Positions 55,651-64,000 of a stretch of DNA of 64,000 nucleotides are shown piece after piece. The stretch is from positions 558,001-622,000 of the forward strand of contig NZ_PVRV01000024.1 in NCBI RefSeq assembly GCF_003012345.1, read 5' to 3'. Origin of the DNA: Phytohalomonas tamaricis (GTDB taxonomy: Bacteria > Pseudomonadota > Gammaproteobacteria > Pseudomonadales > Halomonadaceae). The translations under genes and the position numbers were made by a program. The notes beneath the pieces were generated by a model. The model saw only the letters and a program-made list of their open reading frames with translations. It made no database searches and was not told where the DNA came from. How positions within the stretch are numbered: the first letter of the stretch is position 1; each line of letters opens with the position of its first letter.

Positions 55651-56465
55651 CGGCGCCCTCCTCCGAACATACGGCTCAGGAAGCCTTTTTTCTGGGCCTC
55701 GTGGAAACGCAATGGCACATCTTCACCCAGCAGTCGTGAAACAGTATCAACATAAGCCTGACCGGCATCGCTCTGCTGATCATGGGTGACCGGCACACCC
55801 TGGTTGGAGGCGCGCAGCACCGCTTCGGACTCGGGAATCAGACCAATCAGGTTGATCGCCAGAATTTCCTGGATGTCCTGTAGGTTTAGCATATCGCCGC
55901 TATCCACGCGCATCGGATCGTAGCGCGTGATCAAAAGATGCTCCTTGATAGGTTCCTGGTTCTTTTCGGCACGGCGCGTCTTGGACGACAGCAGTCCCAG
56001 TATCCGGTCGGAGTCGCGCACGGACGAGACTTCTGGGTTGGTCACTACAACAGCTTCATCGGCGAAGTGCATGGCAAGCTGTGCTCCACGCTCGATCCCG
56101 GCCGGTGAATCACAGATGATGTAATCAAACTCCTCAGACAGCGAGCCGAGTACGCGCTCGACGCCCTCTTCCGTGAGCGCATCCTTATCACGTGTTTGCG
56201 ACGCAGGAAGGATATGGAGGTTATCGACACGCTTGTCGCGAATCATTGCCTGATTGAGTCCCGCTTCTCCCTGAATCACGTTGATCAGGTCATATACCAC
56301 GCGACGCTCACAGCCCATGATCAAGTCGAGGTTACGCAACCCCACATCGAAATCGATGACAACGGTCTTGTTGCCTCGCAGCGCCAAACCCGTTGCGATC
56401 GCTGCCGCACTGGTGGTCTTGCCGACCCCGCCCTTCCCGGAGGTCACTACGATGATCTTGGCCAA
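55647..56465 (-). CDS. minD: Septum-site ATPase MinD
   Basis: 272 residues starting with TTG 56465, with AGGA eight bases upstream. Deviant Walker [11 protein letters not shown] at the N-terminus, switch region [14 protein letters not shown] and DSPAGIERG. The C-terminal amphipathic membrane anchor is [12 protein letters not shown]. It recruits MinC to the membrane. Confidence 0.97.
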   Translation of the reverse strand: MAKIIVVTSGKGGVGKTTSAAAIATGLALRGNKTVVIDFDVGLRNLDLIMGCERRVVYDLINVIQGEAGLNQAMIRDKRVDNLHILPASQTRDKDALTEEGVERVLGSLSEEFDYIICDSPAGIERGAQLAMHFADEAVVVTNPEVSSVRDSDRILGLLSSKTRRAEKNQEPIKEHLLITRYDPMRVDSGDMLNLQDIQEILAINLIGLIPESEAVLRASNQGVPVTHDQQSDAGQAYVDTVSRLLGEDVPLRFHEAQKKGFLSRMFGGGRR

Positions 56466-56503
56466 AGTTCGTATCCTGTTTTAATGCAGTTGTTAAATAC
56501 CGC

Positions 56504-57238
56504 TCAACCGAGCGTTTCAATATTCAGTTGGTCTTCCAGCAGGCGGACCTGTACAGCACGCCCCAAAAGCGTCGGATCAATGTCCTCAAGACGCTTGTAA
56601 TTACCGGCTACCGAGAGCAACTCACCATGCAATTCATGGCAGAAAATTCCTGCTTCACGATCCCCATGAATACCGGCGAGCGCTCGTCCGCGCAGTGGCC
56701 CATAGACATGCACGCTGCCAGCAGCGAGAATCTCTGCACCAGCGTTGACCGCCCCGATGACCACCAGGTCACCTTCGGAAGCGCTGACCTGCTGCCCGGA
56801 GCGTACGGTGCCACGGTATATACGCCCACCGCTCGCGGCGCTAAGCGGTGCCTCGTTCAGTACCGCCTCTGCAGTCGCATCGTCAGATGACGAGTTGACG
56901 GCTTGAGGGCGATTTTCCTGGGTCGGAAACCAGCCAAGCCCCAGCGCCCAAGCTGACTGTTTGATACTATCGCCACCGCCACGCACTGCGACCGGTAGTA
57001 ATTTATGGGCGCGGCAAACGGCGCACAATCTTTCGAGGGCCAGATGAGGCTCATCAAGCTTTTCTACACTGAGCACTACCGGTGTATGCTGAAAGAACGC
57101 CGGGGACTGGCTCAATTTACTCGAGAGCTGAGCACGCACCCGTTCGGGGTCTGCGCTGGTAAGCTCCATGACCGTCATTGGCAGCATACCGCCTTTGAAA
57201 GTGAAAGCGGTGCTCGCTCTGTCCACGTTGAGACTCAT
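56504..57238 (-). CDS. minC: Septum-site inhibitor MinC
   Basis: 244 residues; the start at 57238 (MSLNVDRASTAFTFKGG) has GGAG upstream. The longer frame to 57379 reads as unstructured leader. The N-terminal FtsZ-inhibiting domain (about 1-105) is joined by a Ser/Asp-rich linker. The C-terminal beta-helix follows (about 140-244: YRGTVRSGQQVSASEGDLVVIG, VHVYGPLRGRALAG). First gene of minCDE. Confidence 0.93.
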   Translation of the reverse strand: MSLNVDRASTAFTFKGGMLPMTVMELTSADPERVRAQLSSKLSQSPAFFQHTPVVLSVEKLDEPHLALERLCAVCRAHKLLPVAVRGGGDSIKQSAWALGLGWFPTQENRPQAVNSSSDDATAEAVLNEAPLSAASGGRIYRGTVRSGQQVSASEGDLVVIGAVNAGAEILAAGSVHVYGPLRGRALAGIHGDREAGIFCHELHGELLSVAGNYKRLEDIDPTLLGRAVQVRLLEDQLNIETLG

Positions 57239-57432
57239 GACCGGCTCCACGTCGGCTGATGTTTTGGCACTTGAAGGGGTAACGCTATAGTGAGCCCCCC
57301 CTAAACGCAATTGATGATAAGCGCTGTCCTTGCAGATGTCAGGTGTCTTCATGCACCGATACGTAACCTTTCTCGTCATGCAAGGACATGATTAGATACT
57401 CTTTGCCGTCTGTTCGTGTATCGGAAGCCTAA

Positions 57433-60204
57433 ATGCCTGGATTTTTGCAACGTTTCTTCGCGCCACGCTGGCGCCACCCCGATGCTCACGTGCGCCGTGA
57501 AGCAGTCGGACGTCTCGATCCCCAACGTGATCGCGATACTCTCCTCGTTCTGCTCGACGATAACGATGAGCATGTCCGTCGTACCGCACTTGAGCGGCTG
57601 GACGATCCCAACCAACTGGTAGAGCGCAGTCCTTTCGAGAAAGCGGAGCTCAATGCGCTTCTGGTAAGGCATGTTACGGGAGAGCACGAATCCTCCCTAC
57701 CGCTTGAAGAACGGCAAATGCTGCTGGAAAAGATCGCAGCGCCTGCATTGTTAAACGACATTGCGCTGCGTGCTGACAATCAACAGCTACGGTTAAGCGC
57801 GCTAGCCCGTCTCGACGATGAAGCTGTACTGGTTGATCAGGCGTGTCGCAACTCGATTGCAGCCGTGCGGCACGCCGCCGCTGCGCGTGTTGAAAGCGAC
57901 GAAGGTCTTGAGCGGTTGGCGCGCGAATCGCGTCGTGATCGCAATATTGCCCGTCAAGCGCGCAATCGGATTAATCAACGCCGAGCCGCCACGCGCGATC
58001 TCGAAACGCGTCAGGCTCGCCGTGAGGAGCTTTTGGAGTCTCTTGAGCGACATGGGGCTCATAGCTGGGAGCCGCTTTATGATGCACGTTATCGTCACTT
58101 GGTACGTGAATGGGAGTTGAACGCATCAGGCGCCGATGCCGAACAAGAGCGTCGCTTCCATCTCGCTGATCAGCGTTGTCGCGTTACTATTCATGAACAT
58201 GAAGCACACCACCGCGCCGCCGAAGCCGAAGCGCTCGCCCAGGCTCAAGCACAGACTAAGCGCCAAGAGATCATTGATGCACTGGAGAGTACGCTCGCAC
58301 ATCTCCAACAGCCCCCCGCGCCCAGCAGGCAGGATATCGATAGCATGGTGGCGCAGCGCCGTCTGCAGAGTGAACGCTGGCGTGTGCTTTCAGATGAGCG
58401 CTCTCCCCAAGTACAGGTTCAGGAACGCTATGAACAGTTACTGAGCGAGCTTGATGCCATCGGCAGCGCCTGGCAGCGCCTGGAGGATCACAAGGCCGCC
58501 TTGGAGCAGGCGCTGGATGCCGGCGATAAAGCTCCTCTTGATGTACTTGCCCGTGAAATAGACTGGCCAACCGCGCTGCCACGGCCGCAGCTTCTTGATG
58601 AACTCTATCGAGCATGTCAGTCCAATGCTGCCGAACGTGCTGCAGATGTTGTGGCTTCCAGAGCGCAGGAGGAACGCTTTGCCGCTGATCTAGAACGGCT
58701 CGAAGCGCTGCTGGAAAGCGGTGAGCTACGCGCCGCAACCCGCCTGCTCGATACCATCAAGCAGCGTGACACCCATCTTGACCCGAAGGCCCGCGAGCGG
58801 TTTTCCGCTACCGTCAAGCGACTCACTGCCCAGACCGCTGAACTCAGGGATTGGCGCGGCTTCGTCGCGGCGCCCAAGCGTGAACAGCTCTGCACGGCCA
58901 TGGAAGCACTCATTGATGAGCCTTTAACCGACATGGAGCGTGACCGCCGCCATCGTCAGCTTGTCAGCGAATGGAAAGCACTCGGCGATGCCGCGGCGAC
59001 ACGTCAGCTATCGAGCCGCTTTCGCGAGGCCTCCGATAAGGTAAAAGCCTCGCTGAGGCATTATTTTGAAGAACGCATTCATCAACGAAACGAGAATCTT
59101 GCCCATCGTGAAGCGCTTTGCGCGCAGCTCGAAGCATTACTGGCGGCACCCGATGCTGGGGCGGACCCGGATGCCTTACGTCAGATACGCAATCGCTCAC
59201 GTGAGGAGTGGCAGCGCTATACACCGGTGCCGAGGGAGCAAGCGGAAGCCGTCAGACAGCGTTTCGCTCAGTCAATGCGTGGCCTGCAGGCCCTGATTGA
59301 TGACCGCGCCCGCGCCTTGGCGGATGCCAAGCGTGACCTGATCGAACAGGTTCAGGCATTGGCCGATGAAACAGGAGACGCCGAAGCACGTGCAGAACAG
59401 GCCAAGGCGCTACAGCAACAGTGGCGCGCACTGGGGCGTGCACCAAAGGGTGAAGAGCAAGCGTTGTGGAAAACGTTTCGTCATGCTTGCGATACTGTCT
59501 TTGCGGCCCGTGACCATCAGCGCAACAAGCGCAAGGCACAGCAGGATGAGCGGTTCGATGCCATGCAAGCATTAATCGACCGACTCGACGCTTGGCAACC
59601 TGCCAGCATTGAAGAAAGACATATACTCGACGAAGCAGAAGCCGAGGTTATTAGGCTGGCACCACTGCCCGCCGGGCGTCGTACCGAGGGCATGCAGCGT
59701 CGCTGGAATGGCATTATTCGTGCTCGTCATCAAACACTTGAACAGCTTGCCCGTGATGTGCTGATCTCGCGCTGGCATGCCTGGCGCCCACTGCTTGATG
59801 CTCATGTCGATGCTGATACGCGCGCGCTAGCCGGTGAAGCAGTTGCTGATATCGAGACCGAGATAGCCCTCGATAAGGATGCCCTCAAGGCGCATCAACA
59901 ACGTAACCGGATGCGTCGAACATCAACCAAGGAGGCAGGTGCTGACCGGCTTTCTCATTTACGTGTCCACCTGGCTGTACTTGCCGATGCCCCTATTGCC
60001 CCAGAAGATGAGCCGCGTCGACTCGATGTTCAAGTCGCCCGTCTCAATGACAGCATGGGCACCACGTTGACACGCCAGCAAGAACTTGAACAGGTACAGC
60101 TACATGTGTTGGCTACCGGCCCTATCAGTGCCGACACATGGCGTATAGAGGCCCCCTTGCTGGATGAGTTCATGGAGATAATGCGTGGACGCCAATGGGA
60201 ATAA
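57433..60204 (+). CDS. Large DUF349 repeat protein with HEAT-like N-terminus
   Basis: A 923-residue soluble protein without signal or membrane segment. Residues ~15-180 contain HEAT-like helical pairs (HVRREAVGRLDPQRDRDTLL; VRRTALERLDDPNQ; AVRHAAAARV). The rest is highly charged coiled coil rich in Glu, Arg, Gln and Ala with several DUF349 units of ~75 residues (LVSEWKALGDAAAT; REEWQRYTPVPREQAEAVRQRF; QQQWRALGRAPKGEEQALWKTF). DUF349 proteins occur widely in gammaproteobacteria and have no firm function known to me. It is divergent from minC and upstream of the initiator tRNA. Confidence 0.88.
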   Translation: MPGFLQRFFAPRWRHPDAHVRREAVGRLDPQRDRDTLLVLLDDNDEHVRRTALERLDDPNQLVERSPFEKAELNALLVRHVTGEHESSLPLEERQMLLEKIAAPALLNDIALRADNQQLRLSALARLDDEAVLVDQACRNSIAAVRHAAAARVESDEGLERLARESRRDRNIARQARNRINQRRAATRDLETRQARREELLESLERHGAHSWEPLYDARYRHLVREWELNASGADAEQERRFHLADQRCRVTIHEHEAHHRAAEAEALAQAQAQTKRQEIIDALESTLAHLQQPPAPSRQDIDSMVAQRRLQSERWRVLSDERSPQVQVQERYEQLLSELDAIGSAWQRLEDHKAALEQALDAGDKAPLDVLAREIDWPTALPRPQLLDELYRACQSNAAERAADVVASRAQEERFAADLERLEALLESGELRAATRLLDTIKQRDTHLDPKARERFSATVKRLTAQTAELRDWRGFVAAPKREQLCTAMEALIDEPLTDMERDRRHRQLVSEWKALGDAAATRQLSSRFREASDKVKASLRHYFEERIHQRNENLAHREALCAQLEALLAAPDAGADPDALRQIRNRSREEWQRYTPVPREQAEAVRQRFAQSMRGLQALIDDRARALADAKRDLIEQVQALADETGDAEARAEQAKALQQQWRALGRAPKGEEQALWKTFRHACDTVFAARDHQRNKRKAQQDERFDAMQALIDRLDAWQPASIEERHILDEAEAEVIRLAPLPAGRRTEGMQRRWNGIIRARHQTLEQLARDVLISRWHAWRPLLDAHVDADTRALAGEAVADIETEIALDKDALKAHQQRNRMRRTSTKEAGADRLSHLRVHLAVLADAPIAPEDEPRRLDVQVARLNDSMGTTLTRQQELEQVQLHVLATGPISADTWRIEAPLLDEFMEIMRGRQWE

Positions 60205-60269
60205 TCAAGCTAAATGCTTTATCCCATTGACATTAAATCAAAAGCGAGTAGTATGCACAGCACGTCGAT

Positions 60270-60346
<77 letters not shown>

Positions 60347-60351
60347 ATTAA

Positions 60352-60384
60352 GAAAACCGATACCGAAAGGTGTCGGTTTTTTTA
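60352..60384 (+). terminator. Terminator of the initiator tRNA gene
   Basis: AAAACCGATACC and GGTGTCGGTTTT pair (one T-G) around a GAAA tetraloop, followed by a T-run. Two further near-identical copies lie at ~60487-60518 and ~60623-60650. Confidence 0.9.
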
Positions 60385-60651
60385 TAGCTATTATTCAGCC
60401 GCGTTTGAGCATGCTAGCGTAGCGGGCTCATAGCACGTCGTCGGTTCCCTCTTGTTTCGAACCAGCGGTCCCCGCTACCAAATTAAAAAAACCGATACCG
60501 AAAGGTGTCGGTTTTTTTGTATCTATTATTCAGCAGCGTTTGAGTACGTTACTGCAACGGGCTCATGGCAGGTCGTCGGTTCCCTCTTGTTTCGAATCAG
60601 CGGCCCCCGCTACCAAATTAAGAAAACCGATACCGAAAGGTGTCGGTTTTG
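60384..60651 (+). repeat. Two tandem ~135-bp relics of the tRNA-fMet gene and terminator
   Basis: Units at ~60384-60518 and ~60519-60651 are near-identical, with a period of 134-135 bp measured at CTACCAAATT (60341, 60475, 60610). Each contains GGGCTCAT from the anticodon arm, GTCGTCGGTTC from the T arm, an extra CCCTCTTGTTTCGAA(C/T)CAGCGG segment, CCCCGCTACCA from the acceptor end, and the GAAA-loop terminator. The 5' half of the tRNA is replaced by unrelated sequence (CTATTATTCAG...CGTTTGAG). They cannot fold as normal tRNAs. The last copy has only a four-T run. Nothing else was seen in the 356 bp between the tRNA and the LysR gene. Confidence 0.85.
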
Positions 60652-60702
60652 GCAGTTGTTTGAAAACCGTACGATACCGCTAGAAAACGCCGTCCAGTAT
60701 CA

Positions 60703-61563
60703 TCAATCTGGCTGCAGACGCCTGTCATTGTGACGTATTGCCATTGCCAACTCATCGGCAATGCCGCCTAGCGCAGGGCCTCTTCCCGTAAGTACGAATT
60801 CCACTTCTTCGAGTTCGGGTAAATCGGCGTGAGTGCTGATATCCACCAGACCGCGTGACATCAGGCTGCGCGGTTGCACCATGATACCAAGCCCCGCCAA
60901 GGCGGCGGCATGCAGCCCGCTCAGACTGGCGCAGGTACATACGATTCGCCATGAGTGGCCACCCCGGGTGAGTGCATCAAGTGCAGCTTCACGGGTAATG
61001 CTGGGGCGTGGATAAAGAATCAACGGTACCGCTTTACCCACTTCGATAGGTGCATCGGCGCGGGCTGCCCACACCAGGCGATCACGACGTAACACCTGAC
61101 CTCGATGAGGATCATCCAGACGGCGTTTGGCCAGGACCAGATCGAGTTCACCTGCATCCAATTGTTCGTAAAGCTGCCCACTCAACGCGACGTTCAATTC
61201 AAGATCGACAGCAGGATGACGGCGGGTAAATTCACCCAATACTTCTGGCAAACGTGTAGAGACAAAATCCTCCGATGCGCCAAAACGCAGCCGACCACGC
61301 AGCTCGCTACCCTTGAGATGGCGCCGCGCCTGTTCCTGAGTTTCAAGGATGGTACGCGCAAAACCCAGTAGCGCCTCACCGGATGAGGTCAGCGTGACCG
61401 TATGGGTATCGCGCACAAAAAGCCGCTGCCCGGCCACGTCTTCAAGACGGCGGACATGCTGACTAACTGTCGACTGGCCCAAGCCAAGCTGAACCGCAGA
61501 TGCCGTAAAGCTGCGTGTTTGTGCCACCGTTACGAAGGTCTGCAGCCATACCGGATTGAACAT
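60703..61563 (-). CDS. LysR-family regulator, divergent from yfeH (YfeR-like)
   Basis: 286 residues. N-terminal helix-turn-helix (FVTVAQTRSFTASAVQLGLGQSTVSQHVRRLED) and a type 2 periplasmic-binding effector domain (GRLRFGASEDFVSTRLPEVL onward). It is transcribed away from the YfeH gene over a shared 150-bp region holding a clear LysR operator. The arrangement equals E. coli yfeR-yfeH. Confidence 0.9.
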   Translation of the reverse strand: MFNPVWLQTFVTVAQTRSFTASAVQLGLGQSTVSQHVRRLEDVAGQRLFVRDTHTVTLTSSGEALLGFARTILETQEQARRHLKGSELRGRLRFGASEDFVSTRLPEVLGEFTRRHPAVDLELNVALSGQLYEQLDAGELDLVLAKRRLDDPHRGQVLRRDRLVWAARADAPIEVGKAVPLILYPRPSITREAALDALTRGGHSWRIVCTCASLSGLHAAALAGLGIMVQPRSLMSRGLVDISTHADLPELEEVEFVLTGRGPALGGIADELAMAIRHNDRRLQPD

Positions 61564-61597
61564 ATGACACTTGTCTCTTGATGTTACCTATGTGATT

Positions 61598-61614
61598 TAT
61601 CATGAAATGTGATA
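61598..61614. promoter_or_regulatory. LysR operator between the regulator and yfeH
   Basis: TATCA-tgaaatg-TGATA is a perfect inverted repeat of the ATC-N9-GAT LysR-box type, 35 bp from the regulator start and ~100 bp from the yfeH start. Flanking half-sites (TGTGAT at 61591; ATCA at 61620) may extend the site. Confidence 0.7.
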
Positions 61615-61713
61615 GCAGTCATCACTGAAAGCACGATTCAAAATAACCGGCCCGCTCGCTATGATGCAGCCACCGTTCATGCATTACCGATGAAAAAGGA
61701 CAAGACCTTGAGC

Positions 61714-62712
61714 ATGCTGAGCCGGCTTAACATCGACAAGTTCCTGCTGTATTTGATTGCCACCGTTATCGTGGCATCCCTGTTACCTGCCAGCGGCGAG
61801 TTCGCCGAGGCATTTTCAGTAGCCACTACCATTGCTATCGCCCTGCTGTTCTTTCTGCACGGTGCACGGCTTTCACCCAAGACCGTACTGGAAGGCATTA
61901 CCCACTGGCGGCTGCATCTGGTTATCTTCGCCAGCACCTTTGTGCTGTTTCCTCTGCTGGGACTGATCATAGGGTTGATCTCGCCAGAACTACTCTCGCC
62001 AGCGCTTTACATGGGCGTTCTGTTTTTGTGTGTATTGCCGTCTACCGTGCAGTCGTCGATTGCCTTCACCTCGATTGCCGGCGGCAACATTCCGGCGGCA
62101 ATCTGTTCGGCTTCGGCATCCAATATCCTTGGCATGTTCCTGACGCCGGTATTGGTCGGCCTGTTGCTGACGACACAAGGCAGCAGTAACGGCGCTTCAC
62201 TAGATGCCGTTACTTCGATCCTGCTCCAACTACTTGCTCCTTTCCTGCTCGGCCAGCTATTACAGCCGTGGATTGGTGGCTGGGTACGTGCCCATAAGAA
62301 GCATTTGTCGTTAGTCGATCGCGGTTCAATCCTGATGGTGGTCTATCTTGCCTTCAGCGAAGCGGTCATTTCCGGCCTGTGGGGCAAGTTAAGCGTGACG
62401 GGTCTGATCACCATGGTCATCGTCGACTGTATCCTGCTCGCCGTCGTCCTGATCATTACGACTTATGCCAGTCGACTTCTGAAGTTTTCGAAGGAAGATG
62501 AAATTACCGTGGTGTTTTGCGGCTCCAAGAAGACCTTGGCAAGCGGGATTCCCATGGCGAATGTACTTTTCTCGCCACAGGATGTCGGCAGCATCGTATT
62601 GCCGCTGATGTTATTTCATCAGATTCAACTATTCGTCTGTGCGGTATTGGCAAGACGCTATGCCAATCAGCGCCTCTCCGAAGCATCTACTACTGCGCAA
62701 CAAGGCGCGTAA
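61714..62712 (+). CDS. yfeH: Bile acid:sodium symporter-like transporter YfeH
   Basis: 332 residues from ATG 61714, the same length as E. coli YfeH. The frame is open to 61609, and an ATG at 61690 or a TTG at 61708 (AAGGA seven bases before) are alternatives. About nine to ten membrane helices. Conserved BASS/SBF-like blocks: ALLFFLHGARLSPKTVLEG, LCVLPSTVQSSIAFTSIAGGN, ICSASASNILGMFLTPVLVG and FCGSKKTLASGIPMANVLF. The substrate is not known. Confidence 0.93.
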   Translation: MLSRLNIDKFLLYLIATVIVASLLPASGEFAEAFSVATTIAIALLFFLHGARLSPKTVLEGITHWRLHLVIFASTFVLFPLLGLIIGLISPELLSPALYMGVLFLCVLPSTVQSSIAFTSIAGGNIPAAICSASASNILGMFLTPVLVGLLLTTQGSSNGASLDAVTSILLQLLAPFLLGQLLQPWIGGWVRAHKKHLSLVDRGSILMVVYLAFSEAVISGLWGKLSVTGLITMVIVDCILLAVVLIITTYASRLLKFSKEDEITVVFCGSKKTLASGIPMANVLFSPQDVGSIVLPLMLFHQIQLFVCAVLARRYANQRLSEASTTAQQGA

Positions 62713-62740
62713 TGCTACGCCTTGTTGCGATCAGTTCCGC

Positions 62741-63775
62741 CTAGAGCAGGATTTCGCGGCGCTCCTCGGTGCTGCGAATCGCTGCCTCAAGTAGCTCCGT
62801 CGTGGCCAACGCCTCCTCGGGGGGGACTGGATTAGGGCCGTCACCATTGATAGCGTCTTTCAACGCGCGGTAATAGCTTGGATAAGCCCCGCGCTCGTTT
62901 GCAATCTGGTGGCGCTCAATCTCCTCGCCATGGCGGATCACGACTTCACCACGCTGGGGATCGATGCCCCAGTAGTCATGACCCGGCCGATCACCGGCGC
63001 GAAGTGCAGGCTCCTGAGTATCGAGGCCATATTTGACAAAGCTCGCCTTGGTGCCATGCAGCAAGAAGCGCGGCGCTTCCCAGCTCGCCAGCGTACTGCC
63101 ATGCAAGATGACACGATGCGTTTCATAACGCAGTAATACATGGAAGTAGTCACTGGCCCTGCCCCCGCTGCGCTGGATAGCAAAATCGGCCAAGACGCCC
63201 TGCGGTCGTCCAAACAGATGAAGCGCCTGATCAACAGTGTGCGAGCCCAGGTTGAACCAGTTGCCGGTACCCGGCGCATCCGTTTCGCCCCAACGGTCCT
63301 GCACCTGGGGGCGATAGCGGCTATAGTGCGATTCAAACTGAGCCAGCTCTCCTAATTCGCCACTTGCCAAGACCTTCTTCACGGTTAAAAAGTCGGCATC
63401 CCAGCGACGATTCTGAAAAGCGGAGACTACCGTACCCGCCTGTTCCGCTGCAGCGATCAGCTTCTTTGCATCAGCCACATTGAGCGCGAACGGCTTATCG
63501 ATCACGACATGTTTGCCACGCTCAAGCGCCTGGAGAGCGATAGCGGCATGGGTATCGTTGGGTGTCGCCACCACAACCAGTCCAATCGATGTGTCATCAA
63601 GTACCTGCTCAAATGACAGTACCCGCACATCGGGATAGTCAGCCTTGATCTCATCATGCCGGCTCGACACAACCGCATCGAGCACAAGCCCCTCGGTATG
63701 CACGATCAACGGCGCATGGAAGACCTTGCCAGCCAACCCATACCCGACGATTGCCACCTTGATCGGACCCGCCAT
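62741..63775 (-). CDS. ydgJ: Gfo/Idh/MocA-family NAD(P) oxidoreductase, YdgJ-like
   Basis: 344 residues. N-terminal Rossmann fold (KVAIVGYGLAGKVFHAPLI) with the family motif GKHVVIDKPFAL, catalytic region QNRRWDADFLTVKKVL, and a C-terminal domain with WFNLGSHTVDQALHLFG and VKYGLDTQEPAL. It follows E. coli YdgJ along its whole length. The start at 63775 is taken because AGGAG is six bases upstream; the ATG at 63781 abuts it. It lies 15 bp after the fragment upstream, so the two are probably cotranscribed. Sugar or inositol substrates are typical of the family. Confidence 0.93.
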   Translation of the reverse strand: MAGPIKVAIVGYGLAGKVFHAPLIVHTEGLVLDAVVSSRHDEIKADYPDVRVLSFEQVLDDTSIGLVVVATPNDTHAAIALQALERGKHVVIDKPFALNVADAKKLIAAAEQAGTVVSAFQNRRWDADFLTVKKVLASGELGELAQFESHYSRYRPQVQDRWGETDAPGTGNWFNLGSHTVDQALHLFGRPQGVLADFAIQRSGGRASDYFHVLLRYETHRVILHGSTLASWEAPRFLLHGTKASFVKYGLDTQEPALRAGDRPGHDYWGIDPQRGEVVIRHGEEIERHQIANERGAYPSYYRALKDAINGDGPNPVPPEEALATTELLEAAIRSTEERREILL

Positions 63776-63796
63776 ATTCATCTCCTGAAGCGATTT

Positions 63797-64000
63797 CTAG
63801 TGATCGGTTGCATCCCGATTGTCCTCGACGAGCGGTTTCCTGGCGATACGACCAATGCCCGGCAGCTTGATCGCCCAATCGAGAGGATCGAGACCGAACA
63901 CCAAGCCTAGCACGTTGATCTCAATGCCTTCTTCACGGGCGACCATGATGCCCAGCAGGCCAAAGAGCGAAAACTGATAACCGCTGTTACTGGGTGCTGG
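63797..64000 (-). CDS. C-terminal fragment of an unrecognised protein
   Basis: 67 codons enter from the right edge and stop at 63797. The visible end contains GYQFSLFGLLGIMVAREEGIE and VLGLVFGLDPLDWAIKLPG, then a polar tail NRDATDH. It is moderately hydrophobic and might be a small membrane-associated protein. I do not recognise it. Same strand as and 15 bp from the dehydrogenase gene. Confidence 0.6.
   Translation of the reverse strand, partial: PAPSNSGYQFSLFGLLGIMVAREEGIEINVLGLVFGLDPLDWAIKLPGIGRIARKPLVEDNRDATDH

Noticed and set aside
60452-60733. Open frame of 93 codons across the repeats after the tRNA
   Set aside because: It is read through two copies of the tRNA relic and terminator and its amino-acid repeats only mirror the DNA repeat.

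Overview
The window looks like the chromosome of a halophilic or halotolerant gammaproteobacterium of the Halomonadaceae (Halomonas/Kushneria/Zymobacter type). The grounds are moderately GC-rich coding DNA, a Pseudomonas-like xerD-dsbC-hom-thrC order, an E. coli-type RF2 frameshift site, a ypjD-yfjD pair divergent from ffh, and a divergent yfeR/yfeH-like pair. The family assignment is inference. Gammaproteobacterial origin is well supported.

Layout. 1-4.6 kb (minus): an MFS exporter running off the left edge, an acidic conserved protein, lysS and prfB. 4.9-26.2 kb (all plus): a peptide-acquisition block. It holds four oligopeptide-binding proteins with an NlpC/P60 endopeptidase between the second and third, one OppB-OppC-OppDF transporter, a secreted M3 oligoendopeptidase, tonB-exbB-exbD, a large TonB-dependent receptor and a secreted M13 metallopeptidase. 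26.3-29.9 kb (plus): a MerR regulator, a Cu(I) P-type ATPase with four metal-binding domains, and a 25-residue membrane peptide too short for ordinary gene calling. 30-38.4 kb: a glyoxalase-fold protein (plus), then YitT, RecJ, GstB, ThrC, Hom, DsbC and XerD (all minus). 38.4-42.3 kb (minus): rpsP-rimM-trmD-rplS and ffh.

42.6-47.3 kb (plus): ypjD, yfjD and a PepSY/response-regulator/PhoQ-like kinase operon. 47.4-49.9 kb (minus): a TetR regulator with an LplT-type MFS fused to an acyltransferase. 50.1-53.7 kb (plus): a degenerate SRAP protein and pitrilysin. 53.8-57.2 kb (minus): sbcB and minCDE. 57.4-60.7 kb (plus): a 923-residue DUF349 protein, an initiator tRNA gene and tandem relics of that tRNA with its terminator. 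60.7-64 kb: a divergent LysR/YfeH pair with a clear operator between them, a YdgJ-type dehydrogenase and an unrecognised fragment.

How the genes fit together. The 21-kb plus-strand peptide block and the copper operon lie between recJ and prfB, which are neighbours in E. coli (xerD-dsbC-recJ-prfB-lysS). They look like an insertion into a conserved housekeeping string. Read together, the block offers an energised outer-membrane gate, periplasmic peptidases, four capture proteins of presumably different specificity, one inner-membrane importer and a cytoplasmic gamma-glutamyl endopeptidase. This suggests a peptide/muropeptide scavenging pathway. The best candidates for undescribed biology are this block, the copA-coupled micropeptide with its atypical MerR protein, the SRAP protein lacking all four known active-site residues, and the initiator-tRNA relic array.
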